Shown here in pieces: positions 8,801 through 16,870 of a DNA stretch of 23,275 bases. Source of the DNA: a virus; IMG/VR virus record IMGVR_UViG_3300034102_001550, positions 1-23,275 of that record; one strand, given 5' to 3'. The position numbers and the translations under genes are program-made. Below the pieces are notes generated by a model, which saw nothing but the letters and a program-made list of their open reading frames with translations, did no database searches and was not told where the DNA came from. Each line of letters starts with the position of its first letter. Positions within the stretch are counted from its first letter, which is position 1.

Positions 8801-11800
8801 CCTTGTTCTACATAGAACCGTGTTCTGCTGTTGTCAAATGTTGTGCCTTCTAATAGATCAAAATTTACAGGGAATGGAGTTCTGGCATTTCTTGCCCCTA
8901 TGGCTATCTTCGAACCGTCTGGGCTTACTGATACAGCAAATCCAAAATATTCGTTGGTGTAGATTTCATAACTCTGTAAACGCTGTTTAACACGGAATTC
9001 AGTCACTGGCTGATCTAATTCTAAAACATATACCGCACCTTGATCCTGATAGTTTACATCTGCCCTAGGACTGGCGACTGCCAGCATTGTGCCATTTGCA
9101 TCTATGTCCATGCTGAATCCAAATTGATCACCTGTACTGATTACTAATCCGGAATCGATGTCAGTGAACGATGCCAGTGTTGCTGCGTTGATCATTTGAG
9201 TAAATTCATAAGAATCATACGCAGTCTTCTTATAAACAAATATCTTACCGCTGGAAGTTGTGGTACTGTCGCCCACTTGTTGCCAATTTGCACTGTCAGA
9301 CGGATCTTCGTTATAGCTGCGATAAGTGCTGTCTGGTCCTAAAAGTCCGTCGCCTAATTGATAATATTGATATGCATCTCCCGGAGACCCTCGATGGCGT
9401 ACTACTTCACCTTCGACGTATTCTACATCGCCGCGCCACACTCCTCGATAATTTGCAAAATACTGACCATCACTGTCAGGCGCACCAATAACTAATATGC
9501 TACCGTCTTTGTTCATGGCCATCGAGAATCCGAACAGATCGCCTTGCTTAACTAATTCTGCTTTTTGTGCATTAGTTAAAAGACCTGTAGTTGTAAACTC
9601 CATTGTAGAACCGTCGTCTTCCACAGAAATATTAGTCGGCAAAGAGCAGTGCGTAGATATATTATTGACCTTTAACCAGTTCTGTGACTCTAGGGTTATT
9701 GTGCTGCCGTCCGAGGTCGACCCGTCAAGGCTCTGCCATAGATTGCCGCGCACTGTTTCTAAAATAGGATCTTGTGCCGCTTGCCATACTATATCGCCTT
9801 GTTTGTACGAATCAAATAAGTTGTATATTCCTTTGTACAAAGGATTTTCCATGTGTATCCACTCTGTACCTGTATATTTGATAAGGTACACTCGACCTGT
9901 GTTATTATACGATCCTATAGCAGATACTGCTAGATAATATTCGTTACCGTTAACGCCTATTGTAATTTCTGATCCAAACTTTTCGTTGTCTGTGGGTCTT
10001 GGCGAAACAAATGCAGTGACACTGACATATCTTCCACTGATAAATTCATAAACCGCTACCATACCTTGCTGATAATATCCAGTGTTACGTCCTGATGTTT
10101 CAGCAGGTATAACTGTGGTGTGTGCAATCCAGTCGTCAGAGTTAATAGCTATCTGAGTGCTGCCATCTCCTAACCCTGCAAAATTTCCGTTGGCATTCAA
10201 CGCTCTGTAAAGTCTGCCGCCATACAGTACAATATCACCTTGTTCATAGGCTAATTCAGTCTGCCATTCGCCCATGTATCTATTAATAACACCACTGGCG
10301 ATCGGTGCTCCCACTACAAGGAATTTACCGTCTGGGCTGACAGCCATCTTTTCGCCGAACGAGCCTATTGCGATGTCAAAGAATCCGATAGGAGGTGCAA
10401 TGATCTGTTTTAAGATTAACCCTGTAGGAGTTTCTACATAAACATTCACAAATCCCGAGCCCGGTATACTGCTGATTATGTGTTTATTAATATTGTCATA
10501 AATGACTTTAGACCCTGCAAGCAGCGGAGACGAGGTACCAAAATCTTCTATGGTTTTTGCAGTGTACAATTTATTTTTCTGCACTACTTCCCACAAATCA
10601 TCGCCATTGTTATCTACGAATACCGTTGACTTATTTTTCAATAATGCTGCTGGATGCTGATCAACCGCTGCGTAATCTGCAAATCTTGCTAGGGTTAACA
10701 ACTGAATATTAACCGTGGTGCTGGAATCTAACTCAGGATCATCAACGTCTGCGCTGACCACAACTGTTATTGTAGTGTTGGTTACTGCACTGACTTTAAA
10801 AAATCCGCTAAGGTTAACAATCTCACGGAATCCGATATACTCATCGACTGTCACTGAATGTGGTCTGTTCAATGTCAAGGTGACCGTAGTGTCATCTATA
10901 CGTACTGCTTCACTAACAAATAGCAGTGGCGACTCATTGACTCGCAGTACTTGCCAGCTGTCCTGATTGAAAGTTACCCAAATATGATCGTTTTCATCGA
11001 CTGTGGTTATATCAAGAGATGTTAACTGATCCAATGAACCGACCACATGTTGATATTGTCCTGAGCTAACATAACCGGCAGTGAATTCTGGTTCCAGATC
11101 CAACGTGGTTGGTAAAATATCTACAGTGTACGGGATCGGTGAAATTGTAAAATCATTAGCAGTAAATCTATAATACTGATCTAAGACGTTGGCTGTGTCA
11201 TTGGCTGTTACCAGATGGAGTTGTGGGTTTAGTTTAAATTTATTCTTTTCAAGTTGTATTTCAATTTCCGAGAATTGATCAGTGCCGCCAAGTTGACCAA
11301 GACGAAATGCCCATTCTTCATTAAGTACGACACTGTCGGACCCCGATCTACTTAGTTTATTAAAAATTTTAGTTACACTGTTTGCGGTACCTTTTTCTCT
11401 AATAAATCCCTGATATAGCTGAAACTGGCTTACCGGATCTTCCGCAAGATTTTGTAGATAGTCTCGTTGTTGATAACCTATGGCATGTCTAGCCAATTCT
11501 CGTTGACTTTGATCTAGTCCCTGAGACGAAGTTTCAAAATAGTCACTGAATTGTTTTATCTTATAATCAAAATTTGACACCAGCTGTTTGACTGGTTTTG
11601 AATCTAGTTTTGACCAGTTGGCATCGTTAAATATTTCTGCACCTAATTGATTTACAAGGCTGGTCCAGTTGTAAGATTTGTAAGAAACAATATCTCCCAG
11701 TTTGTAATCTCGGAACGGTTGCCAAATCTGTATATCAACATTATCGAATAAAAATCCTGGGCTGGTATAGTCCCCGTCCCAATCCACTGTGCGGAAGGCC

Positions 11801-14800
11801 TGCATTTTAATACGGCCTTGACGATATCCAGTAGGCTTGTCATAGATTATGTCATTGAACACTGTGCGATCATCAAATACAGTAACGTGTTCTTTTATTA
11901 CATAATGCAGTCTTGCATAATAAATGCCGTCAGTGGTATTTGTGGTTTCTATATCTAGGGATTGAAAACTTCTATTAATGTTAAGGAATCTTGGAGCCAG
12001 CGGAGTTCCGTCTCCCTTGAGAATCTGATAGTCATAAAAACCGTCAAGCAGATTGTCTGGTGTTCCTACAGGTATAGAAATTTTTAATTTTTGTGCAGAT
12101 GGGCTTAGGGCAATAATAGCACCTAGGTCCCAATTGTGCTTAGACCAAAACATGAATTCTTTAGCAGCACTGAGCCAATCCTGGCTGGTAGCATTTTGAG
12201 GATCGTAACTATCAAATACAATACCCTGTGTTTTAAGATAGCTTTCATATCCTAACAATAGATCTACCACTTCCTGTATACTGGTCAGGAGTGTTCCATA
12301 ACTGATTTGTTTTACAGTAATGGTGTTGAATATTCGTCTACGTTGCGCTTCGATTGCACCTATCTTAGGCACATTTCCTAATTTTTGCCATAGACTACGA
12401 TCAAAGTCTCCGCTGCTGCGGTGAGTTTTTAATGCTCGATAAAAATTACTCTGATATCTTATCAAAGTACCGTTGTTATAATTCTTATCTTCTATCCAAT
12501 CGGTAAATGCTTCACTGACTCCACCCACGGAGATTACGGGATCTTTACTGCTGGCCTGAGCCGGATGATAGTTAAAGTAAGGATGAATATCGTCATACCC
12601 TGCTACAATCCAGCCGCCTGATGTTTTTTCTAATCTCACACCACTGTAACTAACTGTAGATACTGGACTACTAATGTTAAACACAATATCGTAATTTTCT
12701 GGAGGGATAAAGATACTGGAAGTAGTTGCCGAAGGATTTTTCGAATCTAACAAATATTTTTGCTGTTGTTGATCCACAAACCCGCTCATTCTAAAACTCA
12801 AGGCCACATCTAATTTTTCTATTTTAACCTGCAGGCTATCCTTAGATAATCCTTGAGATGTAGTATAACTGGTTAGATATTTTACCAATCCAACTGCTGT
12901 AGAATCTGTCACGAAGGGTGCAATGTCTGCAATAGTCACAAACAACCCTGTGGTAGAATTTATGTACTGGTCTAATTTGTTTTTTATGATTCTTGATCTA
13001 TCAAAATTGTCAGGGATATATTCGAATGGTTTCATCAAACACATAGCGGTAACAATTGCATATGGCCATTCAGAACTAGATCTCCATGCGTACTCTGCTG
13101 GACTTACATCCCCTAATACAAACGGGCCGCGATTGTTGATTAATGAAAAATCCTGTGCAAGATTAGAATCCAGCGGACTCAGTAACTTTCCGTCACCGTC
13201 TACAGGGATGTGTGAAACAAGGCCGGGCCGCTTGTATCTGTCATATCTACCAGCTCGAACGCCTTGTCGAATTATTCCAGCTTCAAGGTCTTCCCATAAA
13301 ACTAAATTGTTACTGGTATACGGTGCTGACCCGTATTCTGCCTGCCACCAAGAAGGTCGCTGACTAAACCCTAACATCTCCCAAGGGCAGCGATGCGGTC
13401 TATCAGTGTCATAGAAATGCTGATACACTCCTCTCCACCAGCCAGGGATATTTTTAGTTTTAGTGGGGTCTGACATGTTGGAATACGTATAGGTAAATGA
13501 GTTTTCGCTGTCGAAATACTCATTTGTTGTATAATTGATATTGGTATTCTGAATCCATTTTAAAAAATCTTGTACCACAATCATATCTAACTGATTCTTA
13601 GAATATTCGCCTACTCCGTAATAACCAGCTAATATTTGATCTATATCAAATACTGCAGAATTATATTCTTGTTTGATATTATTGTAGATACGTAATTCTA
13701 GTTCCAACAATAGATCATCTCTAAAATCACCAAAAGATGCAGTGATACTGCCGTCGTGTCCTTGTATAACATACCTCGGTTCTTGGTATGTGTCATCAAG
13801 AAATTTCATAGGGGTATATTTTTTATACAGCCCCATAGACGTAGGTGTAGGTGGAATAAAATTAGTAGAAGTGCTGAGATATTCTCTAATTTCAATTGCA
13901 TCGCCTTCTGCTAACGGCGCTGTAATTGTTATGAAACTGAATGCAGAGTTAAACACGTAATCTTGAGTGTTTATAAGTTGTAACCCGTTTTTGTAAACAT
14001 ACACAGCTCGGCTGCTGAGAGTTGTCAAATCAAATCTTTCTGACAATGTAAATGTAGTAATACCAGTATCTTCTACTACTGTTGTCAAGGCAGTGTAGGC
14101 TCCTGCACCGATCATGTCTGAATCTGCAAAAGCGTCTTGCGGTGTTTTTACTGAGGTTAAGCTGTTGATTATGTCATCAACAAAATCAATTGTTTGATCA
14201 TTATAATCAATTTCTGTAGCTCTTTGCAGGAAATTGTTTTTGAAATCTGTATATTCTTTTTTTGCATGCTGGATTGCTTTGACGATATTGTGAGTTTTAT
14301 CACACAATGACATCACAGCCAGCGGTGTATTACCGCTGTGTTTTAAAAATCGTTTGGCAAACAGTCTATAATCTTCAAGATCTCGTAGGTTACTTACTCC
14401 GGGTAATTTTCCTGTAAATTCTTTGTCCCATTCTATTGCGCTGGCTATGTGATCAACCGCCTCACCTAAAGTAAACGATTTTATAGGTGCGTTAAACGGA
14501 TTTTTTTCTAAGCCAACAGGTATTTCATAGTAACCTTGATCTGGGTCAACATCTGTGATGAGTTTGATTACTACAACATCGTTAACTGCAAATGTTGTAC
14601 CAAATACAAACGTTCCTAATTTTCTTGTCCACGAACCTGTATATTTTGTGCCATTCAAGTAGAAATTTATTTCAGGATCGGTGGTCAAACTTTCCCATCG
14701 TATCGTAGTAAATGTTAGAGTATCAGTAGCTGTGCTTACCAGTTGGTTATCTATTATAGGTTGTAGATATTTAGAATTCAATTGCTGCCAACCATTGGCA

Positions 14801-16869
14801 TAGTTAGATCCTAATTTATAAAACCCGGTGGATATCTTTTTGTCTACTGGTAGATTATTAATCGTGTAACGAAATGTGTCAACATCCCAATCATAATCAA
14901 ACTCAATATCGCCTATGTTATCTATGTTGAGATAACTGATCTGAATTCCTAATTCTGTATCAATTCTTGCATTTCCTGGCTTATAACTTAATATGCTCGA
15001 ACCTATAAATTCCGAGTCTGGATAAGTTGTATGATCGCCAAAACTAATTTCGTTTCCGTCAAAGACATCAAACCGTGGTGCTTGGTTCACCTCAGTTTTA
15101 GGTTGGCTAGATACCCAATCAGTTCCGTTAAAATGGAACATCAGTCCTTTGTTTACGTTGCCTCGTCTTACTGTGACACACTGGCCAAGAATTGATTCTG
15201 TGTCATCACTTTCTCTAAGATGTATTTGTTTAGAATTATTATGGGTGATAAACTCTACTGTGTATATTTTATTATTGACTAGATTATCTTGGTCGGCTAC
15301 AACTAATATCCTTGCACCGTCGAATAGAAATTCACCGTCTATGTTATATCCTCTAGATCCCTCAACGATAGAAAAAATATCAGTGGTCGCTGTATCTATG
15401 TAATCCACACTTTGTTTAGCAATTACTCCATGATTAAACAGTTGCAGGCCGGCACGAAATTCTATGATCGGTCGTTTAGCTCTTGCTGTTTCGTTAGCTG
15501 GAAAATCTTGACCTCTTAACTGATATGCCTTTTCTAAAATAGATCTGTGGAACCAACGATTGTATCTGCTCCACGGATTATTATCTGCACTATCTCTTGC
15601 GATGGTTATATAATCTTTTGACGCGGCATATTCTGTGGCATCATCAAACGGCTGTGTATCAAATCCGTCATTGTCAAATAATACTTCAGGGACTGCTGAA
15701 CTAAGTATCGGTGCTGCTAGATCGCTGAATCTAGTCAATGTAATAGCTGTGCCTACTCCTTCTACTAACCATGTATCAGTCGCATACGCTTCAGGAGTAA
15801 CATTGCCTGTAAATTCTACAATCATTCCGTTACTGAATTCAACTCCGTTACCGCTGGTGTATGTAGTTTTTCCAATGATATCAATGCCTACATTGACAAA
15901 AGTGTTTTCTTCTATGTCTGCAATAATAAATCTGCCGAACGCATCTGGTGTAATTTTACCTTGGTAATACAAAGTGTCTGGTGCATCGTACGGTACATCA
16001 AAAGTCAATATGCCGTTTTCAATTCCGTTATTGATTACTCCTTTGTTGTAATCTAACGAATTACCTGCACTGGCTGGTTCGATGTATTGCCAATCTTCAC
16101 TGTCTATAGTGATTGAACTTGCATCTAGACTGGTAACATCTCGTATAGCCCGCCATAATTTTGAATCATATACTACCACACTGCCTTGTGGGTAACTTCT
16201 AGTGGGCTGAAATAATAAACTGCCTGTATCAAAATTAGTGCGAAGCACTAACCCTTCTCCCGGAGCATTTACACGAAATTTGTAAGTTTGTCCTCGATAT
16301 AGGGTCAGCGTGGGATTATTAGTATATGCATCAGGAGTGAATACAAACGAATTTTTAGTAGTTCCTAACACAACTTTATATGTGCTGTTGACTGTTGCAC
16401 TTTGACCCGCGATGCTAATACTGCGTGGGCCTAGCGGTTCCCAGTAGTATTCTCTATAGTTAATAAACTTGTCCCAGTCTATTGGGGGGTCCCAAGTGTA
16501 GTGGGTTTGTCCAGTAACTTTGTCATCACGTTCGATAGTGTTACCGAAAAATTTCAATTGATTTTTAACATCAACATAGTCATAGAAATTTTCTATCTTA
16601 TCATGATTTTTAAATATTACACCGGGCTCCAGTTGATAACTGCTGCGCAATGTAGCGTCAGTGTCAACATAAACATCTTTGCCGTTGAAAGTTTTATCGT
16701 ATCTGCGACCGATATATCCGACAACTTTGTCTAATACTCCGGGCTGAATTAACGGATCAACTACTGCAGATAAAAATTTATCATTAGCGGGAGTTTGAAA
16801 GATTACCGGAAGCAGTTCTACTGATCTACGGATAGGTAATTGACTGTTAGGAAAAAATTTATTGGCCAT
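2887..16869 (-). CDS. Giant (4660 aa) baseplate structural protein in the T4 gene 7 position
   Basis: This single uninterrupted frame encodes a protein of roughly 510 kDa. It probably belongs to the baseplate periphery, because it follows the gp6-like gene as gene 7 follows gene 6 in T4; T4 gp7 has 1032 residues. The N-terminus (FFPNSQLPIRRSVELLP, then QPGVLDKVVGYIGRRY) leads into a scaffold of about 1850 residues. This scaffold contains a segment LYRGQTYKFRVNAPGEG near 187 and a tryptophan-rich block near 1142-1180 (PGWWRGVYQHF...RPSWWQAEYG). A six-repeat FG-GAP-like propeller spans about 2160-2755. A more helical region (KYGIQYRPRQTMFVDRILAL) lies near 3040. Glycine-rich GSGYT-type repeats lie near 3160-3220 and 3527-3590, and fibre-like beta modules fill the last 640 residues. 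Seven CBM5/12-like modules lie near residues 223, 1460, 1718, 2205, 2350, 2480 and 3788. The ATG is one base after the gp6-like stop, with no ribosome binding site; the next in-frame Met is hundreds of codons away. The gp7 assignment rests on gene order only. Confidence 0.85.
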   Translation of the reverse strand: MANKFFPNSQLPIRRSVELLPVIFQTPANDKFLSAVVDPLIQPGVLDKVVGYIGRRYDKTFNGKDVYVDTDATLRSSYQLEPGVIFKNHDKIENFYDYVDVKNQLKFFGNTIERDDKVTGQTHYTWDPPIDWDKFINYREYYWEPLGPRSISIAGQSATVNSTYKVVLGTTKNSFVFTPDAYTNNPTLTLYRGQTYKFRVNAPGEGLVLRTNFDTGSLLFQPTRSYPQGSVVVYDSKLWRAIRDVTSLDASSITIDSEDWQYIEPASAGNSLDYNKGVINNGIENGILTFDVPYDAPDTLYYQGKITPDAFGRFIIADIEENTFVNVGIDIIGKTTYTSGNGVEFSNGMIVEFTGNVTPEAYATDTWLVEGVGTAITLTRFSDLAAPILSSAVPEVLFDNDGFDTQPFDDATEYAASKDYITIARDSADNNPWSRYNRWFHRSILEKAYQLRGQDFPANETARAKRPIIEFRAGLQLFNHGVIAKQSVDYIDTATTDIFSIVEGSRGYNIDGEFLFDGARILVVADQDNLVNNKIYTVEFITHNNSKQIHLRESDDTESILGQCVTVRRGNVNKGLMFHFNGTDWVSSQPKTEVNQAPRFDVFDGNEISFGDHTTYPDSEFIGSSILSYKPGNARIDTELGIQISYLNIDNIGDIEFDYDWDVDTFRYTINNLPVDKKISTGFYKLGSNYANGWQQLNSKYLQPIIDNQLVSTATDTLTFTTIRWESLTTDPEINFYLNGTKYTGSWTRKLGTFVFGTTFAVNDVVVIKLITDVDPDQGYYEIPVGLEKNPFNAPIKSFTLGEAVDHIASAIEWDKEFTGKLPGVSNLRDLEDYRLFAKRFLKHSGNTPLAVMSLCDKTHNIVKAIQHAKKEYTDFKNNFLQRATEIDYNDQTIDFVDDIINSLTSVKTPQDAFADSDMIGAGAYTALTTVVEDTGITTFTLSERFDLTTLSSRAVYVYKNGLQLINTQDYVFNSAFSFITITAPLAEGDAIEIREYLSTSTNFIPPTPTSMGLYKKYTPMKFLDDTYQEPRYVIQGHDGSITASFGDFRDDLLLELELRIYNNIKQEYNSAVFDIDQILAGYYGVGEYSKNQLDMIVVQDFLKWIQNTNINYTTNEYFDSENSFTYTYSNMSDPTKTKNIPGWWRGVYQHFYDTDRPHRCPWEMLGFSQRPSWWQAEYGSAPYTSNNLVLWEDLEAGIIRQGVRAGRYDRYKRPGLVSHIPVDGDGKLLSPLDSNLAQDFSLINNRGPFVLGDVSPAEYAWRSSSEWPYAIVTAMCLMKPFEYIPDNFDRSRIIKNKLDQYINSTTGLFVTIADIAPFVTDSTAVGLVKYLTSYTTSQGLSKDSLQVKIEKLDVALSFRMSGFVDQQQQKYLLDSKNPSATTSSIFIPPENYDIVFNISSPVSTVSYSGVRLEKTSGGWIVAGYDDIHPYFNYHPAQASSKDPVISVGGVSEAFTDWIEDKNYNNGTLIRYQSNFYRALKTHRSSGDFDRSLWQKLGNVPKIGAIEAQRRRIFNTITVKQISYGTLLTSIQEVVDLLLGYESYLKTQGIVFDSYDPQNATSQDWLSAAKEFMFWSKHNWDLGAIIALSPSAQKLKISIPVGTPDNLLDGFYDYQILKGDGTPLAPRFLNINRSFQSLDIETTNTTDGIYYARLHYVIKEHVTVFDDRTVFNDIIYDKPTGYRQGRIKMQAFRTVDWDGDYTSPGFLFDNVDIQIWQPFRDYKLGDIVSYKSYNWTSLVNQLGAEIFNDANWSKLDSKPVKQLVSNFDYKIKQFSDYFETSSQGLDQSQRELARHAIGYQQRDYLQNLAEDPVSQFQLYQGFIREKGTANSVTKIFNKLSRSGSDSVVLNEEWAFRLGQLGGTDQFSEIEIQLEKNKFKLNPQLHLVTANDTANVLDQYYRFTANDFTISPIPYTVDILPTTLDLEPEFTAGYVSSGQYQHVVGSLDQLTSLDITTVDENDHIWVTFNQDSWQVLRVNESPLLFVSEAVRIDDTTVTLTLNRPHSVTVDEYIGFREIVNLSGFFKVSAVTNTTITVVVSADVDDPELDSSTTVNIQLLTLARFADYAAVDQHPAALLKNKSTVFVDNNGDDLWEVVQKNKLYTAKTIEDFGTSSPLLAGSKVIYDNINKHIISSIPGSGFVNVYVETPTGLILKQIIAPPIGFFDIAIGSFGEKMAVSPDGKFLVVGAPIASGVINRYMGEWQTELAYEQGDIVLYGGRLYRALNANGNFAGLGDGSTQIAINSDDWIAHTTVIPAETSGRNTGYYQQGMVAVYEFISGRYVSVTAFVSPRPTDNEKFGSEITIGVNGNEYYLAVSAIGSYNNTGRVYLIKYTGTEWIHMENPLYKGIYNLFDSYKQGDIVWQAAQDPILETVRGNLWQSLDGSTSDGSTITLESQNWLKVNNISTHCSLPTNISVEDDGSTMEFTTTGLLTNAQKAELVKQGDLFGFSMAMNKDGSILVIGAPDSDGQYFANYRGVWRGDVEYVEGEVVRHRGSPGDAYQYYQLGDGLLGPDSTYRSYNEDPSDSANWQQVGDSTTTSSGKIFVYKKTAYDSYEFTQMINAATLASFTDIDSGLVISTGDQFGFSMDIDANGTMLAVASPRADVNYQDQGAVYVLELDQPVTEFRVKQRLQSYEIYTNEYFGFAVSVSPDGSKIAIGARNARTPFPVNFDLLEGTTFDNSRTRFYVEQGFTGGVYVFDKKDQTYFLTEKLDSDLQVDESFGHSIDCVGTKLLVGSPYHKNNITNTYQGIVRLFTASTSGASWTVLASQQPLVDLRKIKKIELYDNAKNVKIQDVDYIDAARGKILNIAEQEIKYKTPYDPAVYTIGTAEVVVDTTINWLEKNVGKLWWNIGTAKFQYAEQKDSAYRTGNWNQTVLGASVDVYEWVETVLLPNEWAALADTNAGLAQGISGQPLYPNNDVYSVKFFFSPTTGQVSETLYYYWVRSKAVTPANMPDRTRSAAEVADLIANPAGTGLAFVAFLQADKFLTYNFKSIMQSDTALINLQIRKNLESQIPVHNEYQLLTEGIADSLPSAPLENKWIDSLLGTDIAGNRIPDAALPAKQKYGIQYRPRQTMFVDRILALKIVIEYINNILRKETFAETIDFTNLNSVDAVPSSKLNLYDVAVDNDIDLQAVGTTNIKRAILRANLINGELDTIDIVDPGYGYKPRELFSQELPGVYLGPPVTISGDGVNATAVCHIDGQGRVIQAVVTNRGKKYSSINIQVRYFSVLVNADATLNDFWSVYSWDDTRKVYFRSKSQAFDTTKYWNKTDWNKDGYDTDLKIIKEFVSIYEIVDSQVLIGEIIKVKEYAAGGWAVFEKVSDTADLFLDRYSLISRQNGTIQLSSSLYDTGTIGVGFDNTQAFDTTTYDIENDQELRNIFTAIKQDIFIGDYAVEWNKLFFASIRHLLSEQQYVDWIFKTSFLNATHNIGAFEQKVNYKNDNLQSYQEYINEVKPFRTTVREYISRYDTPETYSSAATDFDLPPVYSVFDGRANPVNSSSAEISQYPWKWWADNNSYSVTAIEVYQQGSGYSTPPKVLIDGTGSGATAKAFISNGKVSSIQVLTTGSGYTAAPTVTLVGGNPTNAVQAKAVAIIGDAQVRTFDVSVKFDRISKTGIYNTFSQTQSFTATGSSAVFLLNYAPTNDKSKITISRTSAATNKTQVVLASEYTISLYYQPTDGYSLLRGKLIFNLAPTKNDTITVSYGKNITLFDAVNRINQSYAPKEGMIGKELNQLMTGIDFGGVQIQGTTFDVTGGWDALPWFTDNWDSVETSADYYFIVDGIRSFVDSTAIYLKDEIVEVNGVLYKALKNSVDTAGNVIIPIISQEWQLFWEIFTVRLPYVPAAGQKINIYIKRKDTNITVRVDDENYIQYGVDGSSILDSSTGVNPSAEMPTFVGNGITDGIQIGQYLLVNNEDTLIFRPIESDGSVSINDNNILDTRLTGGSLSSISGAYVTATGFTAEEIAITGGKFIDPTVVPAPEENVPGQVIESVSIKVYNNTVSGAASLHSNVKIANGTTTQFSIGQTVLENKSVFVYVDNTSRILDTDYTIDLQTNTVNFITAPLVDKLVEILSVGIGGVGILDYQSYIADGVTGLFLTNANYDNTSNIFVSVNGTQVDVGYRNSTNVIDAVGKTLVDFGIIPQAGDVVKIVCLEASADVDSSGLSLVQVNTQTFYYEGSTRSFDIDGFSELSRGSTLTAALVEVDGYLLKGPDTLYAVYDGSNNVFQLGTDPVEPGGSILPANLKVLVNDQLRTFIVDYTLDGPNKILTLNPLKLSIGDHIKIVNDLRAEYSIDGNTIAISASYPMTSVNETDNVPIIVTWFGEYPSMNIIQDENSGGRLQYQLSRPPIAMSYVWVYKNGHRLRQDKDYYVSLPRAVVYLTANSLPTDKIKIVNFSNNIFKLPSAYEIHKDMLNVFHYNRFSKAECKLAQALNYFDTSILVTNAAELSQPIASRNIPGVVFIDGERIEYMTKLGNTLGQLRRGAQGTSIAQIHAQGTAVVDVGYSEVIPYNETQQRTDFTSDGSTLLIGPLDFVPQKASRSGVWYRNTVPSTYGPCDQIEVFAGGRRLKKDPQAVYIEANGAASPAADETQEAEFSVDGATAQIRLTAALPAGTRVTVLRRQGKTWHSRGETTATDGVSLIDADTAIARFIVEKTTAIPE
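2995..4800 (-). repeat. Five diverged fibre-like beta modules at the C-terminus of the giant protein
   Basis: At protein level a pattern of about 45-60 residues recurs: hydrophobic strand, 'V..NG..L', 'DY', a short strand, 'L..GD.I.I'. Examples are VFVYVDNTSRILDTDYTI..., IFVSVNGTQVDVGYRN..., LKVLVNDQLRTFIVDYTL...SIGDHIKIV, VWVYKNGHRLRQDKDYYV...TDKIKIV, and IEVFAGGRRLKKDPQAVY...PAGTRVTVL. Between the fourth and fifth lies a different segment, GVVFIDGERIEYMTKLGNTL then GQLRRGAQGT. A related module occurs near residue 960 (VYVYKNGLQLINTQDYVF...EGDAIEIREY). Such modules are common in phage fibres and may form a stalk or attachment arm; that role is inferred. Confidence 0.55.
6095..7395 (-). repeat. 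Glycine-rich GSGY-type beta repeats in the giant protein (two sites)
   Basis: Two separate stretches share the pattern 'GsGY..pP.V...G.G..A.A.....G.V..I.V...GsgY'. One reads VDPGYGYKPRE...PPVTISGDGVNATAVC...GRVIQAVVTNRGKKYSS (bases about 7200-7395). The other reads QQGSGYSTPPKVLIDGTGSG...KVSSIQVLTTGSGYTAAPTV (bases about 6095-6290). This pattern is known from secreted and phage structural proteins. The repeats are diverged at DNA level. The coordinates span both copies and the ordinary coding sequence between them. Confidence 0.5.
8605..10390 (-). repeat. FG-GAP-like beta-propeller region inside the giant protein
   Basis: Six protein-level repeats start with FG and end in a 'G.V.V(F/Y)' strand: FGEKMAVSPDGKFLVVGAP...GMVAVYEF, FGSEITIGVNGNEYYLAVSA...GRVYLIKY, FGFSMAMNKDGSILVIGAP...GKIFVYKK, FGFSMDIDANGTMLAVASP...GAVYVLEL, FGFAVSVSPDGSKIAIGA...GGVYVFDK, FGHSIDCVGTKLLVGSP...GIVRLFTA. 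An earlier strand, GFVNVYVETPTG, could close the ring. FG-GAP repeats form seven-bladed propellers in integrin alpha chains and in bacterial surface and phage proteins. Three CBM5/12-like modules are embedded: in the loop of repeat 1 (about 10115-10256), between repeats 2 and 3 (about 9665-9823), and in repeat 3 (about 9271-9432). Blade number is uncertain (six or seven). Confidence 0.7.
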
Positions 16870-16870
16870 A

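Noticed and set aside
8605-10390. Possible acquisition of a eukaryotic integrin-like gene
   Set aside because: FG-GAP repeats are widespread in bacteria and phages, and base composition looks the same as the flanking coding sequence; no sign of recent transfer.
12923-13363. Plus-strand open frames of up to about 150 codons (for example here, 9497-9937 and 20812-21261)
   Set aside because: They lie wholly inside clear minus-strand structural genes, lack ribosome binding sites and have no recognisable protein features; they are antisense shadows.
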